From Streptomyces sp. NBC_00654 (GTDB lineage: Bacteria; Actinomycetota; Actinomycetes; Streptomycetales; Streptomycetaceae), in NCBI RefSeq assembly GCF_026341775.1, contig NZ_JAPEOB010000005.1, positions 1 through 64,000 of the forward strand: a stretch of DNA of 64,000 bases. The letters run 5' to 3'. Position numbers and translations under genes: made by a program. Shown one piece after another: positions 34,489-42,946 of the stretch. The notes beneath the pieces are model-generated. The model saw only the letters and a program-made list of their open reading frames with translations. It did no database searches and was not told where the DNA came from. Position 1 is the stretch's first letter. Every line of letters starts with the position of its first letter.

Positions 34489-34922
34489 CAGGCGGCGTGG
34501 GTGTGGGCCATGGCCGGGGTCGGGGCGGCCCCGCTGCATCCGGGGCAGAGCCACCGCCCGCAGAAGAGGCACGGCTCGTCCGCCGCTCGCATCTCGTCCG
34601 ACGACCGGAAGGTCAGTGGCCGGGTGAGGTGGAGGATGGGCTGTCGCTCGTGGCCGGGGTCCATCTCGCCGAGGGTGCGGCGGGTGCGGCGGCCGGCGAT
34701 GTGGGCGCGGTGGTCGCCGTCGGCGACCAGGCGGTGGACGAGCTGGTGGTGCCGGGTTTCGGTCTCGTCGGGCATCGGGCCGAGGTCGGTGTCGCGCTGC
34801 TCCTCGTCCTCCAGCCATCCGGCACGCGGAGCCAGGGACGGGACGATGCTGCCATCGCAGGGGCCCGTCTGAGCCGGGCCGGTACGGGTGGTGCGGGCGG
34901 GGCGTGTCAAGATTCCGTTCAC
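34488..34922 (-). CDS. Cys-rich hypothetical protein (144 aa)
   Basis: GTG 34922 start. An acidic middle (WLEDEEQRDTDLGPMPDETE) is followed by conserved-looking TRHHQLVHRLVADGDHRAHI. The tail has a CxxC-x4-CxxC cluster (CLFCGRWLCPGC), likely zinc-binding. It is coupled to the 63-residue gene. Unknown family, transfer region. Confidence 0.62.
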   Translation of the reverse strand: MNGILTRPARTTRTGPAQTGPCDGSIVPSLAPRAGWLEDEEQRDTDLGPMPDETETRHHQLVHRLVADGDHRAHIAGRRTRRTLGEMDPGHERQPILHLTRPLTFRSSDEMRAADEPCLFCGRWLCPGCSGAAPTPAMAHTHAA

Positions 34923-34944
34923 AGGGACTCCCGGTTCCTGTACT

Positions 34945-34976
34945 GACGGCCCGGAGGTTGCACCCTCCGGGCCGTC
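34945..34976. terminator. Hairpin
   Basis: 13-bp perfect arms GACGGCCCGGAGG around a 6-base loop, in the spacer before the 144-residue gene. Confidence 0.65.
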
Positions 34977-34999
34977 GCCGTGGCTGGTCGGACGAGCAG

Positions 35000-35046
35000 C
35001 CACGGCCCGGGCCGTCCCGCGTGGGGCGGGACGGCCGGGGCCGTGG
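35000..35046. terminator. Long hairpin terminator
   Basis: 21-bp arms with one mismatch and a 5-base loop, 14 bp beyond the stop at 35060. Confidence 0.75.
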
Positions 35047-35059
35047 TCGATCGTCCGGG

Positions 35060-35290
35060 TCAGTGACGGTCCGGGTGGGTGTGGTCAGCCCACCCGCCGG
35101 CAGGCCAGCCGCGAGCACCGGAGCGGGCGGTGGCCTCCGCCGTGGCGATCGCGGCGTATGCCTGCGCCACCGCGGCGTGGGTCCGGGCGGAGGCAGGCGA
35201 GCCGCCCTCCGCGTAGGCGGCTGCGCGGTTGGCGTGCTCGACCGCGCGGGAGTACGCCTCGGGACCGGTCATGGTGGGCAGGTCAGTCAT
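35060..35290 (-). CDS. Small Ala-rich helical protein (76 aa)
   Basis: Helical repeats of Ala-rich character (AYSRAVEHANRAAAYAEGGS, ARTHAAVAQAYAAIATAEAT), TPR-like in flavour. AGGAGG precedes the ATG. It lies in the string of short genes before the 318-residue protein. Function unknown. Confidence 0.65.
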   Translation of the reverse strand: MTDLPTMTGPEAYSRAVEHANRAAAYAEGGSPASARTHAAVAQAYAAIATAEATARSGARGWPAGGWADHTHPDRH

Positions 35291-35348
35291 GCGTGTTCCT
35301 CCTGGGTGACGAGCTGGTGATGGGCAGTCGGACGGGTCAGCGAGCAGG

Positions 35349-35693
35349 TCAGGCGGCCCTGGCGGCCAGCACCCACACCACCGCGGACGGGAGCGGCTCC
35401 AGCGGGGCCGGCGGGAGAGCCCGGGCCGCGGGCGGCTCCATCCCGGACGGGAACTCCCGGCTCTGGGAGGTCTCCAGGTGTCCGAGCGCCTGATCGAGCA
35501 GCTCGGTCAGGACCGGCCACGCGAACTCCGGCTCGGGAAGCACCCGCAGTTGCGCGGCGGCCAGCCACACGTCCTGGGTGACGTCGTCCGCGTCGCGTAC
35601 CGGGTCGGCGGCCATCTCGGCGAGCTGTTCGGCAGCGGCTGCGGCGAGCCGGGCGGAGTAGCGGGAGTAGAGGCTGGTCAGAGTGGTACGCAT
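35349..35693 (-). CDS. Sigma-70 region 2-like small protein
   Basis: 114 residues from ATG 35693 (GGAGG 7 bp upstream). The pattern LTSLYSRYSARLAAAAAEQL, DADDVTQDVWLAAAQL resembles ECF sigma region 2, but no region 4 follows. It may be a degenerate sigma-like or anti-sigma-like regulator of the transfer genes. Confidence in function is low. Confidence 0.6.
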   Translation of the reverse strand: MRTTLTSLYSRYSARLAAAAAEQLAEMAADPVRDADDVTQDVWLAAAQLRVLPEPEFAWPVLTELLDQALGHLETSQSREFPSGMEPPAARALPPAPLEPLPSAVVWVLAARAA

Positions 35694-35735
35694 CAGGGGG
35701 TCCTCCAGGATCGGGGCGACTGTTCGTACGAGCAG

Positions 35736-35781
35736 CCGAGGCCCCGGCCGACCCGAGTGATCGGGTCGGCCGGGGCCTCGG
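35736..35781. terminator. Perfect 21-bp hairpin
   Basis: 21-bp perfect arms around GTGA, between the 318-residue gene and the sigma-like gene. Confidence 0.8.
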
Positions 35782-35805
35782 TCGTTCGTCATCGGGAACT
35801 CGCGG

Positions 35806-36762
35806 TCAGAACGAGGTACGCGTCCAGGCTGGGAAGCGACCGGCGCAGCGTCCGCAGTGGGACCGGTGAGTGATCCGGCACCATCCGGCAGCGACCGCGC
35901 TGGTCAGGCTGGACTCGGTGGCACCGCAGCGCTCGCACGTGAGCGGGCCCTGTTCCGGCTGCTCGGCAGCCTGGCGGGGGACCAAGTGGTCCAGGGGGAC
36001 CCCGGGGCCCTCGGCGGGCTGCGCGCCCTGCGGAACGGCGCGACGCGACTGGTCGGCGTTCTGCACCGCAGGAAGTACGGCGGCCCACCCGGCCTCGCGC
36101 TTCGGAGCGGCCCCGGCGTACTCGCGGTCGAACCGGCGGCGCTCCCGGGCGAAGACCTCCCGAACTGCCAGGCGCTTGGGCTCCTGGCGGACCAGCCGGA
36201 GGAAGGTGACGGCCAGGCGCTCGCCGTCACGGCAGGGCAGTGTCTGCCCGGCTCGGTCCGTGGCCTCGCCCCTGCAGGCCAGGCACCGCTCGTGGTGCCG
36301 ACGGAACATCACGCGGACCTGCTCCGCGCTGAGCGGGACGGGCCTGAGCTGACTCGCGGCCGGTGCCGGGTGCGCCTTGGGCTTGGGCAGCACCTTCGTC
36401 GCCCGGCGGGAGGCGACCGTCGAGGACACCTCGGTCCGCTCGGCCAGCTCCGACCGCCAAATAGCGACCTCGGTGTTGAGGACGATCCGTCGGTTGCTGC
36501 TGGAGCAGCGGCGGCGGGGTGTCGTGGTGGGGTCGTGGTACGGGGTGGTGTGGTGCGGGACCAGCACCGGCGTGCCGAGGACTCCGGTGATTGGCGTCCA
36601 GCACTTGCAGGCCGGGCACATCACGTGCTCTTTGCCGGGCGTCAGGTTGATCTCGCTGGTCTTGAGCTCCGAGGCGATGATCGCCGGGAGGGTACTGAGG
36701 TTCTTCGTGCGGGTCTTCCGGCGGCGCTTGCGGGCCTTGGGCTCCACAGTCGGTGTGGCCAT
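35806..36762 (-). CDS. Hypothetical protein with several CxxC pairs
   Basis: A 318-residue basic protein. N-terminal nuclear-localisation-like basic run (KARKRRRKTRTK), CPACKCWTP, ERCLACRGEATD in the middle, and a C-terminal CERCGATE plus HCGRC. These are probably three zinc knuckles, suggesting nucleic-acid binding. It is the first gene of the minus-strand transfer block and faces the divergent GntR regulator, so it is a candidate target of its operators. Confidence 0.65.
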   Translation of the reverse strand: MATPTVEPKARKRRRKTRTKNLSTLPAIIASELKTSEINLTPGKEHVMCPACKCWTPITGVLGTPVLVPHHTTPYHDPTTTPRRRCSSSNRRIVLNTEVAIWRSELAERTEVSSTVASRRATKVLPKPKAHPAPAASQLRPVPLSAEQVRVMFRRHHERCLACRGEATDRAGQTLPCRDGERLAVTFLRLVRQEPKRLAVREVFARERRRFDREYAGAAPKREAGWAAVLPAVQNADQSRRAVPQGAQPAEGPGVPLDHLVPRQAAEQPEQGPLTCERCGATESSLTSAVAAGWCRITHRSHCGRCAGRFPAWTRTSF

Positions 36763-37041
36763 GGGGGACTCCTCCGGTAGAGGGGAGAGGGGGCTGCGTC
36801 ACGGGTGGGCTCTCCGACCCCCAGGACCCCCGACCGAGGCCGGCGTCCTGGCTGATCGGACAGCGCATCAGCGCTGCGACGTGCAACAGGAGTTGACCGG
36901 CCAGGTGACCGGCCCAGGGGATTTGGTGGAGCTATCAACCCTGGTCCTCCCCTTCGGGGAAGCACTCGCAAGTGACGCTGAGCAGAAACCACGCGAAGAC
37001 GGTGCCTTCAGCGGTTCAGCAGCGCCGCGACATCAATGTAG

Positions 37042-37080
37042 ACCACTAGCGCCTTCCAGCGCTAGTGGTAGCGCTGGAAG
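37042..37080. promoter_or_regulatory. Two overlapping operator palindromes
   Basis: Palindrome A (37042-37069) has 11-bp arms ACCACTAGCGC with a 6-base centre. Palindrome B (37053-37080) has 12-bp arms CTTCCAGCGCTA with a GTGG centre. They share a half-site. They lie directly before a promoter and between the GntR gene and the transfer block. Confidence 0.75.
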
Positions 37081-37081
37081 T

Positions 37082-37109
37082 TTGCGTGGCGTAGTCTTCG
37101 ACGTATAGA
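37082..37109 (+). promoter_or_regulatory. Promoter of the GntR gene
   Basis: TTGCGT and TATAGA separated by 16 bp, abutting the operator palindromes and about 50 bp before the GntR start. Repressor binding there would block RNA polymerase. Confidence 0.6.
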
Positions 37110-37158
37110 GCTGCACCAATGGAGGTGTGGCGCGCGAAGCCAGAGGGAGGAGACCGGC

Positions 37159-37899
37159 ATGCCCAGCACAGTCGGATATGCAGAGATCGCCGCGAGCTAT
37201 CGCAAGCAAATCCAGGACGGGGCGCTGAAGCCAGGCGCCACCATGCCGTCGCTGCGGCAGGTTTGTGAGCGCTATGGCGTGGCGCAGACGACCGCGAACA
37301 GGGCCTACCGAGTCCTCAAAATGGAGGGACTGACCATGGCCAAGCCAGGCGTGGGCACTGTGGTGGTCGGGCCGGTCAGCAACAACATCAGCACCCGCGT
37401 GCGGCTCTACGAGGAGACGGGAAAGGCGCTGGACGACGGCGAGAGCTCTCGGATTCTCGAGGTAGGCACCGTCGGAGCAGACGAACTGGTTGCGCCGCGC
37501 CTGGACGTTACGCCCGGCACGCCTGTCCATGTTCGCCGCCGTCTGGTCAGCCGCAATGGTGTCCCAGTACACCTGAGCAGCTCCTACTACCCCGCCTTCG
37601 TGGTCGCTGCGACGCCAGAGCTGGCTGAGCCAGTCTCGACTGGAGGCTCGCGCGAACTGGCAGCGACGCGTCTCGGTGTCGCTCAGGACCGTGTGCTGGA
37701 GGAAGTGACGTCGCGTCTCGCCACCAGCTCCGAAAAGGAGCACTTGGGCCTGACGGCTGGGGATGTCGTTGTAAGCCAGATCGTCCGGACGGTAACGCTG
37801 GCCAACGACCGCGTAGTTGAAGTGGCCGTCAAGGTCACCGGTGGAGCAACCATCCTCCGCTGGAGCACATCTCTGGCAGCCAGCACTCTCAAGAAATGA
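37159..37899 (+). CDS. GntR/HutC regulator (KorSA-like)
   Basis: A 246-residue regulator. The N-terminal winged helix spans about residues 5-70 (IAASYRKQIQDGALKPGATM, then PSLRQVCERYGVAQTTANRA). A UTRA-type ligand domain follows (VHVRRRLVSRNGVPVHLSSS). GGAGGAG precedes the ATG. In Streptomyces plasmids such proteins (KorSA, KorA) repress the transfer gene and themselves. Its place between the transfer block and paired palindromes fits that role. Confidence 0.88.
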   Translation: MPSTVGYAEIAASYRKQIQDGALKPGATMPSLRQVCERYGVAQTTANRAYRVLKMEGLTMAKPGVGTVVVGPVSNNISTRVRLYEETGKALDDGESSRILEVGTVGADELVAPRLDVTPGTPVHVRRRLVSRNGVPVHLSSSYYPAFVVAATPELAEPVSTGGSRELAATRLGVAQDRVLEEVTSRLATSSEKEHLGLTAGDVVVSQIVRTVTLANDRVVEVAVKVTGGATILRWSTSLAASTLKK

Positions 37900-37964
37900 C
37901 ACGGGACCCCCTCAAAGCAAGGCGCTTGGACAGCACACACTGCGTTCGAAAGGCAGCTACCAAA

Positions 37965-38011
37965 AGTGACGAGTGGGGGTGACATTCAAGTTGTCACCCC
38001 CACTTGTCACT
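37965..38011. promoter_or_regulatory. Long inverted repeat before the XRE/TPR gene
   Basis: 20-bp arms with one mismatch (ends AGTGAC/GTCACT, inner parts GTGGGGGTGACA and its complement) around a 7-base loop. It could serve as terminator for the GntR gene or as operator for the next gene. Confidence 0.6.
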
Positions 38012-38097
38012 CCGCGCGATCAAGGGGCCGTGCCAAGCTCGGCCGCAGAAGGGCCAGCCCTCCGGGCCGCCAGCACCGTACGGAAAGGGGATCGGCG

Positions 38098-39327
38098 ATG
38101 GATGTACGTCCTGACTGGGCGCGCCGGATGGCGGAGGAGCGCGCGGCGCGTGACTGGTCCCAGCCCGATGCCGTACGGGCCCTGATGGCTCGGCTCCCAG
38201 ACGACCAGGTCGTGAGCGAGCAGGACTTGCTCCGGCAGTGGAAGCGCTGGGAGGCCGGCGACGCGCAGCCGGTGAAGTACCGGTCCGCCATCGCTCAGAC
38301 CTTCGGCACGACCACCGGCGCTTTCTTTCCCGAGCGGTCCCGCCGGGACGGCCGGGCGGAAATCCTTCAGGTCAGCGGCATGGACACCGTGGACATCATC
38401 GCCCGGCTGCGCGCGTCCGATGTCGATGTCGCGACGCTGGACGCGCTGCGGATCACGGCGGACCGGCTGTGTTGCGAGTATGCCTACATGCCCGCCGACC
38501 AGCTGCTCCTGGAGGGCAAGGCGTGGCTCGCCCGCGTCGTCGGCCTCCAGCACCAGCGGGTCAGCCTCGCGCAGCACCGCGACATCATCGCGCTCGCCGG
38601 GAAGCTGTCGCTGCTGGTGGGCTGCGTGGAATACGACTCCGGCCGGCCGCGCGATGCCGAGGCCACGCGACAGGCCGCGCTGATGCTCGGTCAGGAGGCC
38701 GGTGAGCTGAGCGTGCAGGGGTGGGCCCACGAGATGCGCGCGTGGTTCAGCCTGACCCGGGGCGACTACCGCGGCGTCATCGCGGCCGCAGAGGCCGGCA
38801 TCGCCGTGGCTCCCAATGAGAGCGTCGCCGTGCAGCTGTACGCGCAGAAGGCGAAGGCGTGGGCGCGGCTGGGGGACAGGGCGCAGACCGAGGTGGCGCT
38901 GGATCAGGGCCGTCAGCTCCTGGAACGCATGCCGTACCCGGAGAGCATTGAGGATCACTTCGTCGTCGACCCTGCCAAGTACGACTTTTACCGGATGGAC
39001 GCGCTGCGCAAGGTCGGCGAGAACCGCCTCGCGGAGCAGCTGGCCCGCGAGGTGATCCGGGCGGGAACGGACTTCGACGGGACGGAGCGCTCGCCCATGC
39101 GGATCGCGGAGGCCCGGGTCACGCTGGGCGTGGTTGCGGCCCGCGAGGGTGACCTGGACTCAGCACTGGCTTTCGGCGAGCGGGCTCTGTCGGGCAGTCG
39201 GCGTTCGTTGCCGTCGCTGGCGATGGTGTCCGCCGACCTCGGTCAGGCCCTCCAGTCCCAGTACGCGCATGCATCCGAGGCGCAGGAATTCGTCGCGCAT
39301 CTCCGCGAACTGCGGGGCGGCCAGTGA
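38098..39327 (+). CDS. XRE/TPR transcriptional regulator
   Basis: A 409-residue regulator. The N-terminal helix-turn-helix-like region (WARRMAEERAARDWSQPDAV, LLRQWKRWEAGDAQP) is followed by TPR-type helical repeats to the end (YRGVIAAAEAGIAVAPNESV, ARVTLGVVAAREGDLDSALA). This is the common Streptomyces family of NsdA-like regulators. ATG 38098 follows GGAAAGGGG. A short duplicated piece of the gene lies at 48052-48116. Confidence 0.82.
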   Translation: MDVRPDWARRMAEERAARDWSQPDAVRALMARLPDDQVVSEQDLLRQWKRWEAGDAQPVKYRSAIAQTFGTTTGAFFPERSRRDGRAEILQVSGMDTVDIIARLRASDVDVATLDALRITADRLCCEYAYMPADQLLLEGKAWLARVVGLQHQRVSLAQHRDIIALAGKLSLLVGCVEYDSGRPRDAEATRQAALMLGQEAGELSVQGWAHEMRAWFSLTRGDYRGVIAAAEAGIAVAPNESVAVQLYAQKAKAWARLGDRAQTEVALDQGRQLLERMPYPESIEDHFVVDPAKYDFYRMDALRKVGENRLAEQLAREVIRAGTDFDGTERSPMRIAEARVTLGVVAAREGDLDSALAFGERALSGSRRSLPSLAMVSADLGQALQSQYAHASEAQEFVAHLRELRGGQ

Positions 39328-39516
39328 CCCAACGACTGGCCCTCGCCCGGGGCCCTCTGACGGGTGCTCTGGGGTTCCACCTGTGCGTTCTCACGTCAGG
39401 AGCGGGGCCCGGGTCGCCTGGTGAGGATCCCGTGGGTCCACGCAGCGGCGGCGTTGCGCGCAACGTCGCCTCCACTCTTGTATTCACAATAGTATTCACG
39501 GAGGTATGCTGAGGTT

Positions 39517-39756
39517 ATGGCTGACACGACCGTCAAGATCGACACGGCGACTCGGGACCGTTTCGCCGCCATCGCCGCTGCCCGCGGACAGAGCGTCCGG
39601 GGATATCTCGCCGCGCTCGCGATAGAGGAAGAGAACCAGTTGAAGCTGGGCCATGCGACTGCCGCCTTCCGGGCCGCTGTGGCGCGTCCCGGCATCGCAG
39701 AGGCATTCGACCGGGATTTCGGCGGACTTCCTCGGCGCACCGGCCGGGCGGCCTGA
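39517..39756 (+). CDS. RHH-type antitoxin
   Basis: A 79-residue protein. A ribbon-helix-helix-like N-terminus (TTVKIDTATRDRFAAIAAAR, GQSVRGYLAALA) is followed by a C-terminal toxin-binding tail. It lies 3 bp before a Fic-like toxin gene. TATTCAC is repeated just upstream of the start (39480-39499), a possible autoregulatory operator. Confidence 0.75.
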   Translation: MADTTVKIDTATRDRFAAIAAARGQSVRGYLAALAIEEENQLKLGHATAAFRAAVARPGIAEAFDRDFGGLPRRTGRAA

Positions 39757-39759
39757 CCC

Positions 39760-40149
39760 TTGGACCTCCACGTTGATATCCGGTGGCTGCTCGATCGCCA
39801 GGAGGATCTTCTCGGCAAAGAGCTGACGGTGCGGGACTACTCCGCCTTGGTCGCTGCCGTGGCCAGGCACCGGGTGAACACTCCCAGCCTGGACGAGACC
39901 TCACCTGACGCCTTCTGGCGCGCAGCTGCACTGCTGGAACAGATCGTGCTGCTGCGCCCGCTGCCGGCCCGCAGTGAACTGTTCGGGTACGGGCTCGCCA
40001 CGGCCTACATCGAGGCTTCGGGCGAGTCGGTGGAAGCCGTCTACGAGTCCTGGCGCGACCTGATCATGGACATCCAGGCCCTTCGGCTGACGGTGTTCGA
40101 CGTGGCCGACCGGCTGCGCTCCTGGCGCGTACCCGGAACGGAGGCCTAA
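39760..40149 (+). CDS. Fic/Doc-like toxin component
   Basis: A 129-residue protein from TTG 39760: HVDIRWLLDRQEDLLG, YSALVAAVARHRVNTP, AAALLEQIVLLRPLPARSEL, FGYGLATAYIEASG. This follows the actinobacterial Fic toxin-component family. The canonical Fic HPFx(D/E)GN motif is not visible, so it may be inactive as an AMP-transferase or act by a different mechanism. Confidence 0.7.
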   Translation: MDLHVDIRWLLDRQEDLLGKELTVRDYSALVAAVARHRVNTPSLDETSPDAFWRAAALLEQIVLLRPLPARSELFGYGLATAYIEASGESVEAVYESWRDLIMDIQALRLTVFDVADRLRSWRVPGTEA

Positions 40150-40435
40150 GCAGGTGGTTCGCAGTTCCGGAAACGCTTCGGGCGTAAGGAAGTTCGTCAC
40201 GCGCCCCCGTGAACTGGAAAGTGACCGGGGGTTCCCGTCAGGCGGACACGGCATTCGTGGTGCTCGGGAATTTGTGCGAATGCGTCCGGCGGTTCCGTCG
40301 GATTGTGCGGTTAGGCTGTGCCCAGACAAGATCCATAACGTCGAGAACCCCAGGGACCGGGCAAGGTCCGCTGGGGCTTCTCAAGCGAGGCTGAGCCTCG
40401 TTGGGCGACTCACCTGGAAAGGAGGTGATCGCGGG
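40150..40435. other. Spacer, no gene supported
   Basis: Holds an imperfect hairpin (CCCCAG...CTGGGG) around 40348-40378 but no frame with a ribosome-binding site. Confidence 0.4.
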
Positions 40436-40561
40436 ATGAAGAGTACCCGCCCTCGCGGAACTGCACGCGCAGCTACACCGTTTCACCCTCGCGGTCACGC
40501 CGCCAGGCGCCTGCTTTCGGGCAGGCCGACTCCACCATCGGTATCGAGGGGGTCGGGATGA
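40436..40561 (+). CDS. Small basic protein (41 aa)
   Basis: An excellent AAAGGAGGTGATC ribosome-binding site precedes the ATG. The product is Arg-rich (KSTRPRGTARAATPFHPRGH). Possibly a leader peptide or small DNA-binding protein near the origin. Family unknown. Confidence 0.45.
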   Translation: MKSTRPRGTARAATPFHPRGHAARRLLSGRPTPPSVSRGSG

Positions 40562-41620
40562 CCTAGGTCATCGGCCGCGCGCCAATGATGTGGACTGGTA
40601 ATCCACTTCGCCTCGCGCGGCCCATCGCGCCAACCTTCAGGTCGGCCGCCCAGTCTCCGGAATTTGGCGCCGGTTCTGGGCTCCAGCTCACTGAGCTGGG
40701 TTTCTCATCACAAGCACTCCACTCCCGCCTGGCAGCGGGGGTCGCTCCACCCCAGTTCCTCGGGGCTCCTATGGCAGGGAGCCGGTGAGGCCTGGACAAC
40801 AACAGAGCTTCCAGGGCTTCCCGTGGCAGGGGGCCCGTGAAGTTCGGCCGAAGTGAGCTTCTGGGGCTTCCCGTAACTGGGGAGCCGTCGAAGTTCGGTG
40901 CCCGAGCTTTCAGGGCTCCCGTGGCAGGGGGCCCGTCGAAGTTCGGTGTCGTTTCACCCCGGGTTCCGGTGGCCTTGGCAGGTCGTCGGGCTCGGGGGTC
41001 CACGTGATCGTGGCCGGGTCCCACAAGGGGGCTGGTCACGGTCTGAGCTTCCAATATGAAGTTGGTGTCCCCGTCATAGTGCCTGATCTCCCTGTCTATG
41101 GAAAGCGGACCCCTGTCCGTTTCGAGCTGATTCGGTCGTCCGGATCGTCCCGCGTGACGGGATCGACGGTCACTTTGACCGCTTATGCGGCGTATGCGAC
41201 GCGCTTTTCTCCTCTCGTAGGAACACACACATACCTGTCAGTGACCCGGCATAGCGGCGGTTTCGGAGCTGTCTCGCCGGGCTCGGTCGTGGTCGCGGTG
41301 TCGGCCGCCCGGCTCGTGCACCCGCTCGCGGAGGTCGTCCACACCTGCGCCGACGGAAGCGTCCGCGAGGGCGGCTTCCCGCCTGGCGGGACGAGCTCCA
41401 CGATTTCTGCCCGCCGTGCGGGAGCGCGGGGGGTAATCCGCGCTGAGCGCCCTCTGTCCACAGGCCGGGTGCTGCAGGGTCGGCGGATGGATCATGATGC
41501 ACGCGTTCTGCCTGCTGCGGGAGGTGTCCGCTTTGGCGTGTACACCGGCCCGATGACACAGGCGATGTTGGGATGTTCGGCCCTGGCGGTGTCCGCCGCT
41601 CCGGTCGGGACGGTGGGCCG
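40562..41620. other. Non-coding putative origin region
   Basis: No supported gene for about 1 kb. It contains the tandem stem-loop repeats at 40762-40948 and one near-consensus DnaA box (CTGTCCACA near 41455), directly upstream of the replication-type genes. Confidence 0.5.
40762..40948. repeat. Four tandem ~50-bp stem-loop repeats (iteron-like)
   Basis: Units start at 40762, 40814, 40864 and 40913. Each has a GGGCTCCC-type arm, a GTGGCA-like loop and a GGGGGCCC-type arm. Units 2-4 are followed by GTGAAGTTCGG or GTCGAAGTTCGGTG. A degenerate fifth unit may start near 40722. The period and the position before a rep-like gene suggest iterons or an RNA-based copy control. Confidence 0.7.
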
Positions 41621-42946
41621 ATGAGCAGCGTGGCGGCATCAGCCGTCGCGCTGCTTCCTGCTCCGCGTCCGTCGGCCGACGGTGACGCGGCCGGTGTGCT
41701 GCCGGGTGTGCGGTTCTGCCGGGTGGTGGAGGAGGAGCAGGACATCCTCCGCACGGCGTCGCGGCGGTCTGAGCCGCGGGCGTGGCTGCGGTCGGTGGTA
41801 TGGCTGGTCGCTGCAGGGCTGCACCCTGAGGCCGGGCCGAAGACGCTGGTGATCGCGGAGAACCTCGCGGACCGGATGGATTACCGGCGCGGGATCGTGG
41901 TTTACGACCTGAAGGGCACGGTCCGGCGGACCGGTACGTCGCCAGCGACGGTGAAGCGGCACGTGACCGTGCTGCGGGAGCTGGGTGCGCTGGTGTGGCT
42001 GGTGTACGGATCGAAGCGGAATCTGGCGCTGCCCGGTGAGCCGTACATGGCGACGGCGACGATCTACGGTGCGGTCATCCCCCCGGCCTATGACGAGGCA
42101 ATGGGGCACCGGCTGACCGGCACGGGCTATGAGGGCCGGGTGTGCGGGGTGACCGAGGCCGGCCGCGAGCGCGCGGTCGCCGAAGCGGTCGTGCGGAGCG
42201 AGGCCCGCTGTGCCGGTCGCCGCCGGTCGCAGCGGTCCGGTTCGGATGTCCGTCGCGGTGCCGGTACCGGACGGGGCCGGGGGACAACGCCTGTGGATAA
42301 CCGGGGTGTGGATAACTCCTGCTCAGGAAGCCGTGAGCCCCATTCTCCTGGTGGTTACCACCGATCACCTGATGCTGATGTTGAGAGTGGTAGTAAAGAC
42401 ACCTCGCGCCAGCGCGCGAGCCGCACAACCGCCCCCCGTTCTCCCCACCAGATCAGCTACAACAGCGACGGCACCCGTCGAACAGCCCGCCAGGCGCAGC
42501 AGGGTATTGAGATCGCCCGGCAGGTCAGGGCCCGGGTCAACTGGGCTCAGACAGCCCGGCTCCGCCGCCTGGCCCGCGTGCTGCGCCCGCTGACCGATGC
42601 GGGATGGGACGCCCACCAGATCACCGAGAAGCTCCACTCCTGGACGCTGAGCTGGCGCCCCGCCCAGCCCGCGGAGTACATCCGTGCCCGCCTGGCCCAG
42701 CAGGCCACCGCCGAGCACCAGACGGCCGCAGCAGAGGCGGCCGAGGGCTGGGACGAGCAGGAAGCCTCCAGGCCCTTCGCCGCCTCCGCCGACCTGGTGC
42801 GCACTGTGATGGACGGCCTGGCCCAGGGCCTCGCCACGTACTCCGCCCGCCAGGCCGAGCAGGGCCTGGACGACCTCACCACCACCGCCGCGGCCGCCGA
42901 CATGGCAGCAGTCCTCGGCACCACCACGACGGGAGCCCTGGCATGA
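41621..42946 (+). CDS. Winged-helix replication-type protein
   Basis: A 441-residue protein. The N-terminal part (about residues 40-160) looks like a winged helix (LVIAENLADRMDYRRGIVVY, GTSPATVKRHVTVLRELGAL). A polar linker is followed by a helical C-terminal domain (RLRRLARVLRPLTDAGWDAH, PAEYIRARLAQQ). Such proteins occur as Rep-type or regulator genes in Streptomyces linear plasmids. Support is the coupling to a DciA-like gene, the iteron-like repeats upstream and two DnaA boxes inside. ATG 41621 has a weak ribosome-binding site. Confidence 0.65.
   Translation: MSSVAASAVALLPAPRPSADGDAAGVLPGVRFCRVVEEEQDILRTASRRSEPRAWLRSVVWLVAAGLHPEAGPKTLVIAENLADRMDYRRGIVVYDLKGTVRRTGTSPATVKRHVTVLRELGALVWLVYGSKRNLALPGEPYMATATIYGAVIPPAYDEAMGHRLTGTGYEGRVCGVTEAGRERAVAEAVVRSEARCAGRRRSQRSGSDVRRGAGTGRGRGTTPVDNRGVDNSCSGSREPHSPGGYHRSPDADVESGSKDTSRQRASRTTAPRSPHQISYNSDGTRRTARQAQQGIEIARQVRARVNWAQTARLRRLARVLRPLTDAGWDAHQITEKLHSWTLSWRPAQPAEYIRARLAQQATAEHQTAAAEAAEGWDEQEASRPFAASADLVRTVMDGLAQGLATYSARQAEQGLDDLTTTAAAADMAAVLGTTTTGALA
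42292..42315. promoter_or_regulatory. Two perfect DnaA boxes inside the rep-like gene
   Basis: TGTGGATAA (complement TTATCCACA) at 42292-42300 and 42307-42315, 15 bp apart in direct orientation. The following ~60 bp (42355-42405) is less GC-rich than its surroundings, so it could be an unwinding element. Confidence 0.65.

Noticed and set aside
39324..39512. 62-codon frame overlapping the XRE/TPR stop
   Set aside because: It runs through the antitoxin promoter repeats, has no ribosome-binding site of its own and an unconvincing product.
40562..40640. Possible tRNA near 40590 (GTGGACTGGTAATCCAC)
   Set aside because: Only one small stem; no cloverleaf can be drawn.
40762..40948. CRISPR array
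   Set aside because: The ~50-bp units are whole tandem repeats with variable stems, not short identical repeats with unique spacers, and no cas genes are present.
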